Shown here: in pieces, positions 1 through 10,686 of the stretch
How positions within the stretch are numbered: position 1 is the first letter of the stretch
Layout of the letters: every line of letters begins with the position of its first letter
Origin: an uncultured Paracoccaceae bacterium
Lineage (GTDB): Bacteria > Pseudomonadota > Alphaproteobacteria > Rhodobacterales > Rhodobacteraceae
Direction: 5' to 3'
Assembly (NCBI GenBank): GCA_947493335.1
Contig: CANLQO010000001.1
Location: forward strand, 868,001-932,000
DNA length: 64,000 nucleotides
Position numbers and translations under genes: made by a program
The notes under the pieces: generated by a model
What the model was told of the DNA's origin: nothing
Databases searched by the model: none
What the model saw: the letters and a program-made list of their open reading frames with translations, nothing else

Positions 1-993
1 CGGCCATTTCTTACGCCTTGCATACATGCGGATTGTCATGCTGGTACACGCGCCCAGCCCGGCAGAGACAAGACCGTAAGGTGTCAGACCCTTGTTGGTG
101 CCGCCAAAGCTTGCCGGTTCATCTGCGGCGATATGGTGCGGCCCTGACTGGATATCTTGCAGAAAGCCCGACGCATCGGCCTCTGACACGCGCAAGATGC
201 CTTCGGGCAAGTCGTCCGGGCCCGGGGGCGGCGAGAGGTCAACGTAACGCCCGGCCCAGGTCGCGATTGTGTCTGCGGCATAGTCAACATCTGCGGCCTG
301 GCTCATCAGGTGATCGGCATTGTCGAGGGTGACAAAGCTTTTGGGGTGGCGCGCGGCGGTGAAGATTTCGGCGGCGTTTTCGATGCCGACGGTCGCATCA
401 CGCGGTGCATGCATGACCAGCAGGGCGGCGTTCAATTTTCCCAACGATTGGGTCAGGTTGGCCATGGCCACATCTTCGACGAAGTCCTTGCCGATCACAA
501 AGGGGCGCCCACCCAAGCTCACCTCTGCCTTGCCATCTGCCATGATCGTTGGCAAAGCATCGGCAAAATTGTGGGTGACATGGCCGGGGTCGGCGGGGGC
601 GCCAATGGTGACCACGGCCTTGACCCCAGCGATGTCCGAGGCGGCTTTGAGTACGGCTGCCCCACCCAGTGAATGCCCGATCAAAATTGACGGGGGAAGC
701 CCGCGTTCTGTCAGCGCAGCGCAGGCGGCGTGCAGGTCCTGAACGTTCGACGTGAAGGAGGTATTGGCGAATTCTCCTTCGGAATGGCCCAACCCGGTGA
801 AATCAAAGCGCAGCACCGCGATCCCCATGGTTGAGAGGCGCGTCGCAATCCGTCGCGCAGCGGTGATGTCTTTTGAGCAGGTAAAGCAATGCGCAAAAAG
901 CGCGGTCGCAAGATGTGGCCCGTCCGGCATGTCCAGCCGTGCGGCCAGTTGGTCTCCGGCGTGTCCGGGAAAAGTGAAGCGGGTCGTCGGCAT
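1..993 (-). CDS. alpha/beta hydrolase-OsmC fusion protein, C-terminus cut by window edge
   Basis: An open frame of 331 codons runs from an ATG at 993 off the left edge without a stop. A strong ribosome binding site (AAGGAGGA) lies just upstream. The N-terminal part is an alpha/beta hydrolase with the nucleophile motif GHSLGG. After residue ~270 the frame continues into an OsmC-like domain, with GGTNKGLTPYGL followed by LGACTSMTIRMYA; the Cys there is the usual peroxidatic residue of OsmC proteins. Such hydrolase-OsmC fusions are a known bacterial family. A role in hydroperoxide or thiol detoxification is inferred from OsmC; the hydrolase substrate is unknown. The extreme C-terminus, with the second OsmC Cys, lies outside the window. 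Confidence 0.88.
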   Translation of the reverse strand, partial: MPTTRFTFPGHAGDQLAARLDMPDGPHLATALFAHCFTCSKDITAARRIATRLSTMGIAVLRFDFTGLGHSEGEFANTSFTSNVQDLHAACAALTERGLPPSILIGHSLGGAAVLKAASDIAGVKAVVTIGAPADPGHVTHNFADALPTIMADGKAEVSLGGRPFVIGKDFVEDVAMANLTQSLGKLNAALLVMHAPRDATVGIENAAEIFTAARHPKSFVTLDNADHLMSQAADVDYAADTIATWAGRYVDLSPPPGPDDLPEGILRVSEADASGFLQDIQSGPHHIAADEPASFGGTNKGLTPYGLVSAGLGACTSMTIRMYARRKKWP

Positions 994-1079
994 GGCATCC
1001 TCCTTGATGGTCAGCCCAAGGTGGTTGGCCTTGCAGCGCTGCACAAGGTTTCTGTCAGTGCCTCACGGGCAGGTGACGA

Positions 1080-2420
1080 TCAGTAACCTGCCAACACCGG
1101 ATCAAAGGGATATTTTGTCAGGTTCTCGTAGCCGTCTTCCGTAATCACGACCTGATCTTCGAGCTTGATCGAGAAATCACCACCTTCGGGCGAAATCAAC
1201 GCTTCGACACAAAGCGTCATGCCCGGCTGCAATGCGTAATCGAATGCACCGTCAACCGCCTTGTCGTGATAGGCGACAAGCGGCCACTCATCGCAAAGCC
1301 CGACACCGTGCATCAGACAGCCATATTTCTGTTTCCAATACTTGTCAGGCAGGGGGTGGCAGTTCGCAGTCAGCTCCGGGATGGTCACGCCGGGGCGCAG
1401 CATCTCCATATTGGTCTGAATGTGCTCGATCCCCACCTGCATCGCCTCAATCATGTCGGGGCGCGGCTTTTCATCGCCAATCCACCAGGTGCGGCTGATA
1501 TCGACACAGATGCCATAAGCGCCGACAAGGTCGGTATCAAAGGCCACAATTTCATTGTTCTGCACGATCCGTCCGCCGCATTCCTGAAACCAGGGGTTGG
1601 TGCGCGGGCCAGAGGACAAAAGCCGCGTTTCGATCCATTCGCCACCACGGCGGATGTTTTCGGCATGCAGCACGGCCCAGATGTCATCCTCTGACATATT
1701 GCCCTGTGGCACCCCTGCGCGCGCAGCTTCTTCCATCGCGTAGCAGGCTGTCTCACAGGCATGGCTGGCGCAGCGCATGGCGAGGATTTCGTCCGGACCC
1801 TTGATTGAACGTGCGTGTTCGGTCAGTTCCTCGCCCGGCATCACGGTGATCCCGCGTGCTTCTAGGCTGCGCAATCCGTGTATCATGATCTTGTCGACAC
1901 CAAGCGTCATGTTGCCACCGGAATGCTCATTCAGCAGATCCCGGATTTGTGCAGTCAGATCATCTGCGGCAGGTTTGATCTGATCGCCGCGGTCAAAATA
2001 GAACAGGTCTGCCCCGGTGCGCTGTTCGCGCACGAGCGGATTGAATTTCGACAGGAACATGCCGTTCTTGTAGTCCCAGATCACCATATAGCCGTCAGCA
2101 CAGACCAGAACCGCCCGAAACGGATTGTGGGTATTCCAAAGCTGCATATTGGTGCTGTCAGTAGCGTAGCGGATGTTGAGCGGGTCGGTCATCAAAATAC
2201 CACCCCATCCACGCGTATTGACGGCGTCAACCAGGCGGTTCAACCGATATTGGCGCATCGCCGGAAGGTCGGGCAGCGTCAGTCCCGCTGCCGCCCATTC
2301 GGCAAAGGCAAGCTGTGTTGGCCCAATCTCTACCCGGTCCTGATCATTGGGGGTGCCATCGCCAAGTGTTGCCCCACGCGTGGGGTCAATCTTGCGGGTG
2401 TCGCGGTAGTGAGTATTCAT
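1080..2420 (-). CDS. dddP: dimethylsulfoniopropionate (DMSP) lyase DddP
   Basis: This 446-residue protein belongs to the M24 metallopeptidase-like fold, but its sequence matches DddP, which cleaves DMSP to dimethyl sulfide and acrylate. The residues I recall from the Ruegeria DddP structure are all present at the same numbers: metal ligands Asp295, Asp297, Asp307, His371, Glu406 and Glu421, and the catalytic Asp377 (in HGVGLCDEWP). The N-terminal MNTHYRDTRKIDPTRGATLG also follows the family pattern. True M24 peptidases (prolidase, creatinase) differ around Asp377, so a peptidase role is unlikely. The gene stands alone, with no dddW or acu genes beside it in this window. An inverted repeat at 2481-2505 sits 61 bp upstream of the start. 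Confidence 0.95.
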   Translation of the reverse strand: MNTHYRDTRKIDPTRGATLGDGTPNDQDRVEIGPTQLAFAEWAAAGLTLPDLPAMRQYRLNRLVDAVNTRGWGGILMTDPLNIRYATDSTNMQLWNTHNPFRAVLVCADGYMVIWDYKNGMFLSKFNPLVREQRTGADLFYFDRGDQIKPAADDLTAQIRDLLNEHSGGNMTLGVDKIMIHGLRSLEARGITVMPGEELTEHARSIKGPDEILAMRCASHACETACYAMEEAARAGVPQGNMSEDDIWAVLHAENIRRGGEWIETRLLSSGPRTNPWFQECGGRIVQNNEIVAFDTDLVGAYGICVDISRTWWIGDEKPRPDMIEAMQVGIEHIQTNMEMLRPGVTIPELTANCHPLPDKYWKQKYGCLMHGVGLCDEWPLVAYHDKAVDGAFDYALQPGMTLCVEALISPEGGDFSIKLEDQVVITEDGYENLTKYPFDPVLAGY

Positions 2421-2480
2421 TTCGGTCTCCGCCCTGCGTTACCCAAACATGACGCGGAGCAAGGGGCGACAATTGCCGTT

Positions 2481-2505
2481 TTCCGACATTTTATGCCTGT
2501 CAGAA
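2481..2505. promoter_or_regulatory. candidate operator upstream of dddP
   Basis: An imperfect inverted repeat, TTCCGACA then 9 bases then TGTCAGAA, has one mismatch between the arms. It lies 61 bp upstream of the dddP start codon. Its size suits a dimeric regulator, but no regulator gene is adjacent. This is inference from symmetry only. Confidence 0.3.
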
Positions 2506-2559
2506 GCGACACAATCGTGGAACTGATCCCGCTTTCAGGGTGTCAGACGGCACGACGTG

Positions 2560-2976
2560 TCAAAGTTCGACGGCGTTCAACTCGCTCTGGACGTCCAACA
2601 ACAAAGCGCTGTGTCCGCGCGTGACCCAGATATTCGCGCCAACGATCAGGCCCATTATGGCAAGACCAATCAAAACGCGGATAACGCTGCGGCTGGACCT
2701 TGGCCGTGCTCTGTCACTGGGCAAAGGAGGTGGGCCGACAGTGGCTGAGGCTCTTGATGCGGTGTTGTGCTTGTTTGGCAGTGGCGGTGGGCCGCTTGGT
2801 GAAGTGGCAGGGGACTGTCCCCAAGGACCGGCAGCCACGTGCCTGACGTCTGATTTGGACGCACCCTTGTGGCGTACGCGATTGACAGCCCCAACTCTTA
2901 CGGCCTTGGTCTTGCCGGTGTAAGCGGTCGATGGGCCCTGATAGCGGACGTCAAGAGGATGATATTTCTTCACCAT
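2560..2976 (-). CDS. hypothetical basic membrane-anchored protein
   Basis: A 138-residue frame that I do not recognise. The first ~95 residues are basic and rich in Pro, Ser and Thr, with a repeated GPPPLP motif at about residues 62 and 81. A single hydrophobic segment (about residues 98-116, IRVLIGLAIMGLIVGANIW) near the C-terminus suggests a tail-anchored inner-membrane protein. No clear ribosome binding site precedes the ATG, and other frames are open across part of the region, so it may not be expressed. It lies between glnA and dddP on the same strand as both. Confidence 0.5.
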   Translation of the reverse strand: MVKKYHPLDVRYQGPSTAYTGKTKAVRVGAVNRVRHKGASKSDVRHVAAGPWGQSPATSPSGPPPLPNKHNTASRASATVGPPPLPSDRARPRSSRSVIRVLIGLAIMGLIVGANIWVTRGHSALLLDVQSELNAVEL

Positions 2977-3040
2977 GGTGTAGCTTGATCAGGTCAATCT
3001 GTCAGGGTCAAGGCGTGGTCGGGGCAAGAGATCGGCATAA

Positions 3041-3069
3041 GAAAAGGGCGCTCCGAACCGGAGCGCCCT
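3041..3069 (-). terminator. rho-independent terminator of glnA
   Basis: An 11-bp stem (AGGGCGCTCCG paired with CGGAGCGCCCT) with a short AAC loop is followed on the minus strand by a TTTTC tract, about 30 bp after the glnA stop codon. Confidence 0.85.
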
Positions 3070-3100
3070 GATCGCAGTATGGGCATTCTGCCCATCATAC

Positions 3101-4507
3101 TTAACAGCTGTAGTACAGCTTGTATTCCATGGGGTGCGGCGTGTGCTCGTAGGCGTAGACCTCTTCCCACTTAAGTTCCATATAACCTTCCAACTGATCC
3201 TTGGTGAACACATCACCCGCCAGCAGGAAGTCGTGATCGGCCTCCAGCGCTTCCAGCGCTTCGCGCAGCGAACCACAGACCGTTGGAATTGCGGCCAGCT
3301 CTTCTGGCGGCAGGTCGTAAAGGTCCTTGTCGGACGAGGGGCCCGGATCAATCTTGTTCTTGATACCGTCAAGGCCAGCCATCAGCAGCGCAGCAAAGCA
3401 CAGATAGGGGTTGGCTGCGGGATCGGGGAAACGGGCCTCGACACGTTTCGCCTTGGGGCTTTCGGCCCATGGGATACGCACACAACCTGACCGGTTACGG
3501 GCGGAATAGGCGCGCAGCACGGGCGCTTCAAAGCCCGGGATCAGACGCTTGTAGCTGTTGGTCGACGGGTTGGTGATCGCGTTCAGCGCCTTGGCGTGCT
3601 TAAGGATACCACCGATGAAATACAGCGCTTCTTGCGACAGATCAGCATATTTGTCGCCCGCAAAGAGCGGCTTGCCGTCTTTCCAAACGGACATGTTAAC
3701 GTGCATGCCTGTGCCGTTATCGCCTGCAATGGGCTTGGGCATGAAGGTGGCTGACTTGCCGTAGGACTGGGCGACGTTGTGGATCACGTACTTGTACTTC
3801 TGGATCTCGTCGGCCTGATGGGTGAGTGAGCCGAAGATCAGGCCAAGCTCGTGCTGACAAGACGCCACTTCGTGGTGATGCTTGTCCACTTTCATGCCCA
3901 TGCGCTTCATGGTGCTCAGCATCTCACCGCGCATATCCTGCGCGTCATCCACAGGGTTCACCGGGAAATAGCCGCCCTTGACGCCCGGACGGTGGCCGGT
4001 GTTGCCCATTTCGTATTCGGTGTCGGTGTTCCATGCGCCATCAATGGCGTCGACTTCATAGGAAACCTTGTTCATCGAGACGCTGAAACGCACGTCATCA
4101 AAGACAAAGAATTCCGCTTCCGGGCCAAAGTAGGCCGCATCACCGATACCGGACGATTTGAGGTATTCCTCGGCCTTCACAGCCGTGCCGCGCGGGTCGC
4201 GGTCATAGGCTTCCATGGTGTCGGGCTCAACGATGTTGCAGTGAATGCACAGCGTCTTTTCCGCATAAAAAGGGTCGAGATAGGCGCTGTCGGCCTGCGG
4301 GATCAGTTTCATGTCGGACTGGTCGATGGACTTCCAGCCGGCAATGGACGAGCCGTCAAACATAAAGCCTTCTTCAAGGAAGTCTTCGTCGACCAGATCA
4401 GCAACAACCGTCACGTGTTGCAGCTTGCCGCGCGGGTCGGTGAAGCGGATGTCGACGTATTCGACTTCCTCATCTTTGATCAGTTTCAGGACGTCTTTGT
4501 TGCTCAT
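3101..4507 (-). CDS. glnA: glutamine synthetase, type I
   Basis: This 468-residue cytosolic enzyme makes glutamine from glutamate, ammonia and ATP, and forms dodecamers in this family. The length and sequence fit GSI-beta: an N-terminal beta-grasp domain ([10 protein letters not shown] near 46), metal-binding [10 protein letters not shown] near 127, and the [16 protein letters not shown] region near 258. Tyr397 lies in [11 protein letters not shown], the site adenylylated by GlnE, whose gene is also in this window (59539-62292). The gene follows glnB on the same strand with a 44-bp gap, the usual glnBA arrangement. The upstream sequence AAAAAGGATCATCCTG contains the ribosome binding site. Confidence 0.98.
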   Translation of the reverse strand: MSNKDVLKLIKDEEVEYVDIRFTDPRGKLQHVTVVADLVDEDFLEEGFMFDGSSIAGWKSIDQSDMKLIPQADSAYLDPFYAEKTLCIHCNIVEPDTMEAYDRDPRGTAVKAEEYLKSSGIGDAAYFGPEAEFFVFDDVRFSVSMNKVSYEVDAIDGAWNTDTEYEMGNTGHRPGVKGGYFPVNPVDDAQDMRGEMLSTMKRMGMKVDKHHHEVASCQHELGLIFGSLTHQADEIQKYKYVIHNVAQSYGKSATFMPKPIAGDNGTGMHVNMSVWKDGKPLFAGDKYADLSQEALYFIGGILKHAKALNAITNPSTNSYKRLIPGFEAPVLRAYSARNRSGCVRIPWAESPKAKRVEARFPDPAANPYLCFAALLMAGLDGIKNKIDPGPSSDKDLYDLPPEELAAIPTVCGSLREALEALEADHDFLLAGDVFTKDQLEGYMELKWEEVYAYEHTPHPMEYKLYYSC

Positions 4508-4551
4508 CAGGATGATCCTTTTTTAGCAGTAACTTGGAATTGGGTTGATGA

Positions 4552-6583
<2,032 letters not shown>

Positions 6584-6630
6584 CATCGACTTTCATCTTG
6601 GCGCGTTCGCCCACCACCGCACTCAACGCA

Positions 6631-6661
6631 AAAGGGTGCGCGAGCAGATCGCGCACCCTTT
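6631..6661. terminator. bidirectional terminator between nnrD and the Hint-domain gene
   Basis: A 13-bp perfect stem, AAAGGGTGCGCGA paired with TCGCGCACCCTTT around a 5-base loop, lies between convergent genes. A/T runs on both sides allow termination in both directions. Confidence 0.85.
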
Positions 6662-6696
6662 GGGGCATAGTGTGTGTGTGAGGGTGTGCCCGGTCG

Positions 6697-7164
6697 TTAG
6701 ACAGCCGCGGATGCAATCTCCATTCCGTCAGCGTAAAGAATGTGTTGGCGGTCGAATGTCAGCGTGTAAACCGTGACTTCGCGCAGGTTGGTTTCGGCGA
6801 GAAATTCACCGTCTACCAGACGGGAGGCTTCGACCAAAGCAGCGGGCTGACCAAAAAGGGCTTCGGCGCGCCAGTCGCGGATGTGCAGCTTTGTGCCGGG
6901 CATCACAACCATATCGCGGTCGGGGCGCGTGTGACCCAGAGAACCGGCCTTGATGCGGATCGCCTGTGCCTTGATGGTTGTGGTCTTGATATCCTTAAGG
7001 ATCGCCATGCCGCTGTCGCGTGTGATGATCCGGTCACCGGGGTTCAGATGCTCGACCGGCATCTCGCCGTCCAGCGTCATAATGGAAGTCCCCGCGCAGA
7101 TACCGGCAGTGTTCGTCTCGGCGACGGAGACTGCGGTTTCAAATTCTTTCATTCCCAGTTGCAT
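6697..7164 (-). CDS. Hint-domain (Hedgehog/intein-type) protein
   Basis: A 155-residue protein dominated by one Hint-like domain: AGICAGTSIMTLDGEMPVEHL near residue 20 (block A, with the possible nucleophile Cys23), PGDRIITRDSG near 42, and a later block GTKLHIRDWRAEALFG near 90. Related Hint_2 domains are common in Rhodobacteraceae, usually at the C-terminus of calcium-binding or haemolysin-like secreted proteins. Here the domain stands almost alone, with only ~20 residues before it. There is no signal peptide. Whether it self-cleaves or is a relic of a larger protein is unknown. The start at 7164 gives MQLGMKEFET; the Met at residue 5 is an alternative. Confidence 0.75.
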   Translation of the reverse strand: MQLGMKEFETAVSVAETNTAGICAGTSIMTLDGEMPVEHLNPGDRIITRDSGMAILKDIKTTTIKAQAIRIKAGSLGHTRPDRDMVVMPGTKLHIRDWRAEALFGQPAALVEASRLVDGEFLAETNLREVTVYTLTFDRQHILYADGMEIASAAV

Positions 7165-7205
7165 GGCGTATGTCCCGCTCTTGCTTGTTTGATTGCACCT
7201 TAGTC

Positions 7206-7228
7206 ATGGCGAAATGTGGCGAAATGTG
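7206..7228. repeat. short tandem repeat
   Basis: The 10-bp unit GGCGAAATGT occurs twice in tandem, followed by GGC. It lies about 45-65 bp upstream of the Hint-domain gene, possibly within its promoter region. No function is assigned. Confidence 0.4.
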
Positions 7229-7437
7229 GCCCAAGTCGTGCTCATTCAAAGAAACTGGTGTGACCAAGTCGCGGCTTTTGCTGATTCTGGCGGATTTCCG
7301 GGCTACTGCGGCCCAAACGCCACGGAACGCCTTGTGATTGCCGTGCATTCCCCTGCTTTTTCTACTCGCATCCGCCCATGACCTTTGCTATGGAGCGGCC
7401 CAAGTCGGGGGGTAGTCACGCTGCCCCCTATTTACAT

Positions 7438-7522
7438 GCGGGTGTGGCGGAATTGGTAGACGCACCAGATTTAGGTTCTGGCGCCGCAAGGCGTGGGGGT
7501 TCAAGTCCCTTCACCCGCACCA
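7438..7522 (+). tRNA. tRNA-Leu(UAG)
   Basis: An 85-nt class II tRNA. The acceptor arms GCGGGTG and CACCCGC pair perfectly, and the 3' CCA is encoded. The anticodon stem CCAGA/TCTGG encloses the loop TTTAGGT, giving anticodon TAG (UAG), which reads CUN leucine codons. The long variable arm (CGCCGCAAGGCGT) is typical of tRNA-Leu, and the T arm carries GGTTCAAGTCC. The trigger factor gene begins 26 bp downstream, so the two may share a transcript. Confidence 0.97.
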
Positions 7523-7547
7523 GATTAGTTGAGAAGAAGGACATCTC

Positions 7548-8885
7548 ATGCAGGTCAAAGAGACCCTGAACGAAGGCCTCAAGCGCGGCTATCAGATCAC
7601 CGTCACCGCGGCTGAACTGGATGCGACCGTCGAAGGTAAGCTGAAAGAAGCCCAGCCCGAAGTCGAAATGAAGGGTTTCCGCAAAGGCAAAGTGCCCATG
7701 GCGCTTTTGCGTAAGCAGTTTGGCCAGCGCCTGATGGGCGAAGCGATGCAGGAAAGCATCGACAACGCGATGAAAGAGCATCTGGAAACGACAGGTGACC
7801 GTCCCGCAGGTCAGCCCGCCATGAAGATGACCAACGAAGACTGGAAAGAAGGCGACGATGTCGTCGTCGATGTGGACTACGAAAACCTGCCGCCGGTTCC
7901 CGAGACAGATTTCAAGAAGATCAAGCTCGAGCGGATGGTTGTGAAAGCTGACGATGCAGCCGTGGACGAGGCACTCAGCAATCTTGCCGAAAGCCCGCAG
8001 GCCGTGAACTACGAAGCCAAGAAGACCCAAGCCAAGAAAGACGATCAGGTCCTGATCGACTTTGTCGGCAAAATCGACGGCGAAGCTTTTGAGGGTGGTT
8101 CGGCCGAAGACTATCCTCTTGTGCTTGGCTCCAACTCTTTCATCCCCGGATTTGAAGACGGGTTGATGAAGGTCAAGGCGGGTGAAGAAAAGGACGTCAC
8201 TGTCAGCTTCCCCGCAGACTATCAGGCTGAACATCTGGCCGGCAAAGAGGCCGTGTTCAGCGTGACCGTGAAAGAAGTCCGCGCGCCCAAGGCCCCCAAG
8301 ATCGACGATGATCTGGCCAAAAAATTCGGCGCCGAAGATCTGGCCGCGCTCAAAGCACAGATCACCGAGCGGCTTGAAGCAGAATATACCGGTGCGTCTC
8401 GCGCGGTGGCCAAGCGCGCTCTGCTGGATGCGCTTGATAAGCAGGCGAAGTTTGACCTGCCCGAAAGCCTTGTGACCGCTGAGGCGAACCAGATCGCCCA
8501 TCAGCTGTGGCATGAAGAGAACCCCGATGTTCAGGGCCACGATCACCCCGAGATCGAGCCCACCAAAGAGCACACCAAACTGGCGGAACGTCGCGTCAAA
8601 CTTGGCCTCTTGCTGGCTGACATCGGCGAAAAGGCCGAAGTGAAGGTCTCAGATCAGGAGATGACTCAGGCCATCATGAACCAGGCACGCCAGTACCCGG
8701 GGCAGGAGCGTGAGTTCTTTGAGTTCGTGCAAGGCGCGCAGGGCGCTCAGTTCCGCCAGCAGCTTCAGGCGCCGATGTTTGAAGACAAGGTCGTTGACCA
8801 CATCTTTGAGCAGGCCTCCGTGACCGAAAAAGAGGTCAGCAAGGAAGATCTGCAAAAGGCTGTCGAAGCTCTCGAAGACGAATAA
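7548..8885 (+). CDS. tig: trigger factor (ribosome-associated chaperone and peptidyl-prolyl isomerase)
   Basis: This 445-residue chaperone binds ribosomal protein L23 and shields nascent chains. Domain order: the ribosome-binding N-terminal domain with the signature [18 protein letters not shown] near residue 43, the FKBP-type isomerase domain from about 160 to 250 ([20 protein letters not shown] and [12 protein letters not shown]), then the helical C-terminal arms. The length is normal for alphaproteobacteria. The ribosome binding site is GAGAAGAAGGACATCTC. A strong terminator follows at 8907. Confidence 0.98.
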   Translation: MQVKETLNEGLKRGYQITVTAAELDATVEGKLKEAQPEVEMKGFRKGKVPMALLRKQFGQRLMGEAMQESIDNAMKEHLETTGDRPAGQPAMKMTNEDWKEGDDVVVDVDYENLPPVPETDFKKIKLERMVVKADDAAVDEALSNLAESPQAVNYEAKKTQAKKDDQVLIDFVGKIDGEAFEGGSAEDYPLVLGSNSFIPGFEDGLMKVKAGEEKDVTVSFPADYQAEHLAGKEAVFSVTVKEVRAPKAPKIDDDLAKKFGAEDLAALKAQITERLEAEYTGASRAVAKRALLDALDKQAKFDLPESLVTAEANQIAHQLWHEENPDVQGHDHPEIEPTKEHTKLAERRVKLGLLLADIGEKAEVKVSDQEMTQAIMNQARQYPGQEREFFEFVQGAQGAQFRQQLQAPMFEDKVVDHIFEQASVTEKEVSKEDLQKAVEALEDE

Positions 8886-8906
8886 CGCAACACAATTGGT
8901 TGATCG

Positions 8907-8934
8907 AAAGGGCGTCCCGCGGGGGCGCCCTTTT
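8907..8934. terminator. terminator between tig and hcp
   Basis: The stem AAAGGGCG/CGCCCTTT is followed by TTTGTTTT on the plus strand, directly between the convergent tig and hcp genes. It probably serves tig and may act on both strands. Confidence 0.8.
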
Positions 8935-8938
8935 GTTT

Positions 8939-9424
8939 TCAGACACCTGCGGCGATGTCGTATTCAATTTCGTGTTCCGCCCCAGCGGAATGGTCGTCGG
9001 CCTGCACTGTATATTTGACGTTCACACTTTCAAATGACAGCGCGACGCGCTCTTCAATCTCTTCTGACTCGGCCTCTTCCTGATCCGACATCTCGACGTC
9101 CGCGACAACAACGTTGGTCATGGTGATCACAAGATAATCCAGATGTGCATCTCCGGAATCCTTGCGCACCGCCAGCACCATTTCGTCAAAGGATTGTCCT
9201 CGCATGCAGGCCAGCAGCAAATAGGGCGAGGCGGCATCATAAAGTTTGCGCACCACCAGATGATCCACCCGTGCCCGAGCACGGGACCGTCCACGCCCCC
9301 GAACTGAACCGGCAGTTTGCTCCGCGCCCCAGCGCAGACCATGCACGTCGATTTCGTCTTCGTGACCCGTCACGACGGATTCGCCTGCAATATCACCGAT
9401 CTTCAAATATGCGGTCAGTGGCAT
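8939..9424 (-). CDS. Hcp-family type VI secretion tube-like protein (orphan)
   Basis: A 161-residue protein starting at MPLTAYLKIGDIAGES, chosen because AAAGGATGAAGAC precedes this ATG; a further upstream ATG would add 35 unrelated residues. Hcp features are visible: the start, GLRWGAEQ near 29, DHLVVRKLYDAASPYLLLACMRG in mid-protein, and YLVITMTNVVV followed by ALSFESVNVKY. Hcp forms hexameric rings that stack into the T6SS tube and can carry effectors. No T6SS gene (tssB, tssC, vgrG or clpV) is nearby, so it is an orphan. The acidic stretch SDQEEAESEEIEE between the last strands is longer than in the Hcps I know. Confidence 0.8.
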   Translation of the reverse strand: MPLTAYLKIGDIAGESVVTGHEDEIDVHGLRWGAEQTAGSVRGRGRSRARARVDHLVVRKLYDAASPYLLLACMRGQSFDEMVLAVRKDSGDAHLDYLVITMTNVVVADVEMSDQEEAESEEIEERVALSFESVNVKYTVQADDHSAGAEHEIEYDIAAGV

Positions 9425-9608
9425 GTCTTCATCCTTTCTATGCATCGTTTCAAATGCCGCCACACTGCCAGCGCAACCGGCATGGCCCAAGTCAGGATTC
9501 TCCGACCTCTTGGTCCTGACGCTCGACACGATGCATGAAATTCTGCATCATATCGGCATTTGAGTACGACCCGGTTCACCTCGCGTATTGTCTGAGGAAC
9601 GTCACCTG

Positions 9609-10157
9609 ATGGATTTGTTTTTGGCCGCTTTTGCGGATGACACCGGCTTTGTTTATGCCTTTGTCCGCTACCTGATCTTCCCGCTTGTGCTTCTGTTGGT
9701 GGGCGGGATTACGGCGCATATCCTCTATCCGCGCTGGCAGGACAGCTATCTGCGACGCAAGGCGCTGACTGAACGGCGCTCCGCCTTGGGCGAAGATATC
9801 GTGGCACTCATGAACGGCTATGTCGTGTCCTGGCGACGCCTGATTGAGGCGGCGGCCTTTCTTGCTGAAACCCCAAAAGATGACGCTTCAGACGACGAGT
9901 TGGAAGATCTGCATGATCGTGTGCAGGCGCTTGCCGCCAAACGCAGCGAGGCGCGCGATGACCTGATGGCCGCGCTGTCGCGGTTCATGCTCTATTGCGG
10001 GCGCACTGATCGTGCAGAAATCAACACCTTCATGACTTGGGATGAATCCCAATCCAATAAGCGGCTGGAAGAGCTGCCCAACATCAAGGAGTGGCGACAA
10101 TGGGAAGACCGACTTCGCGCACGTATTTCGCGGGTGCTGCAATCCTCTGGGCGATAG
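9609..10157 (+). CDS. membrane-anchored coiled-coil protein of unknown function
   Basis: A 182-residue protein that I cannot place in a family. A hydrophobic segment (about residues 18-38, YLIFPLVLLLVGGITAHILY) is followed by a basic stretch and a helical, charged cytoplasmic part (LEDLHDRVQALAAKRSEARDDL) likely to form a coiled coil. I chose ATG 9609 because GAGGAA lies 9 bp before it; a TTG at 9588 could add seven residues. The next gene starts inside its 3' end (58-bp overlap in another frame), which suggests coupled expression of the pair. Confidence 0.75.
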   Translation: MDLFLAAFADDTGFVYAFVRYLIFPLVLLLVGGITAHILYPRWQDSYLRRKALTERRSALGEDIVALMNGYVVSWRRLIEAAAFLAETPKDDASDDELEDLHDRVQALAAKRSEARDDLMAALSRFMLYCGRTDRAEINTFMTWDESQSNKRLEELPNIKEWRQWEDRLRARISRVLQSSGR

Positions 10158-10564
10158 GGCCGGGCGCACCCGCCCTGGCACAAAGCACCGATCAGATCAT
10201 CGCATTACAGGCTATCCTGGCCGAAAAGGGCTGCTACCGTGCGGGCGTTGACGGCATCTGGGGGCCAGTATCGAAGGGGGCGCTGGCCCTGATCCTTGAA
10301 GCACAGCGCGGCGAAACCGTGCCAGAGGCAGACCTTGCTCCCACACGGCAAAACATGATTGCTGTACGTGATAGCGGGATGAGATGTGTACAAAAGCCCC
10401 GTACAACCCAGGCTCCAGCGGCCAGCCATGGCGCGACGCGGGAACCGGAGCCGGGTATCATACCGCGGTCAGTCCGGTCCGGCACGCTCGATTGCCCCGG
10501 TCCGGGTTGTCCGCTAGGACCCTCGGATGCGAGCGGGACAGGTTGGGGCCGCGAATTGAACTAA
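10100..10564 (+). CDS. exported protein with peptidoglycan-binding-like domain
   Basis: A 154-residue protein. The start at ATG 10100 fits AAGGAG eight bases upstream. The first ~28 residues form a signal peptide ending near PALAQS. The segment DQIIALQAILAEKGCYRAGV then DGIWGPVSKGALALI has the helical pattern of the PG_binding_1 domain, which binds cell-wall peptidoglycan. The C-terminal half is Pro/Gly-rich, low in complexity, and contains CPGPGCP. The gene overlaps the preceding membrane-protein gene by 58 bp, so the two probably act together at the envelope. The biological role is unknown. Confidence 0.75.
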   Translation: MGRPTSRTYFAGAAILWAIGPGAPALAQSTDQIIALQAILAEKGCYRAGVDGIWGPVSKGALALILEAQRGETVPEADLAPTRQNMIAVRDSGMRCVQKPRTTQAPAASHGATREPEPGIIPRSVRSGTLDCPGPGCPLGPSDASGTGWGRELN

Positions 10565-10686
10565 ACGTGCGGCGCGGGTTTCAGCCCTTCCTTGTAGTGC
10601 GCCCCGGTCGCGGGTCGGTCCCAAAATGTTTCGACTTAACAAGGCAGCGCAGCCAAGCCTAATCTTGGGGCACTTGGAACATTGGG

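Noticed and set aside
7438-7522. tRNA-Leu as an integration (att) site
   Set aside because: No integrase and no downstream repeat of the tRNA 3' end were seen.
7428-8573. A 381-codon minus-strand frame across trigger factor
   Set aside because: It lies antisense to tig and crosses the tRNA; its composition is what a reversed GC-rich coding gene gives.
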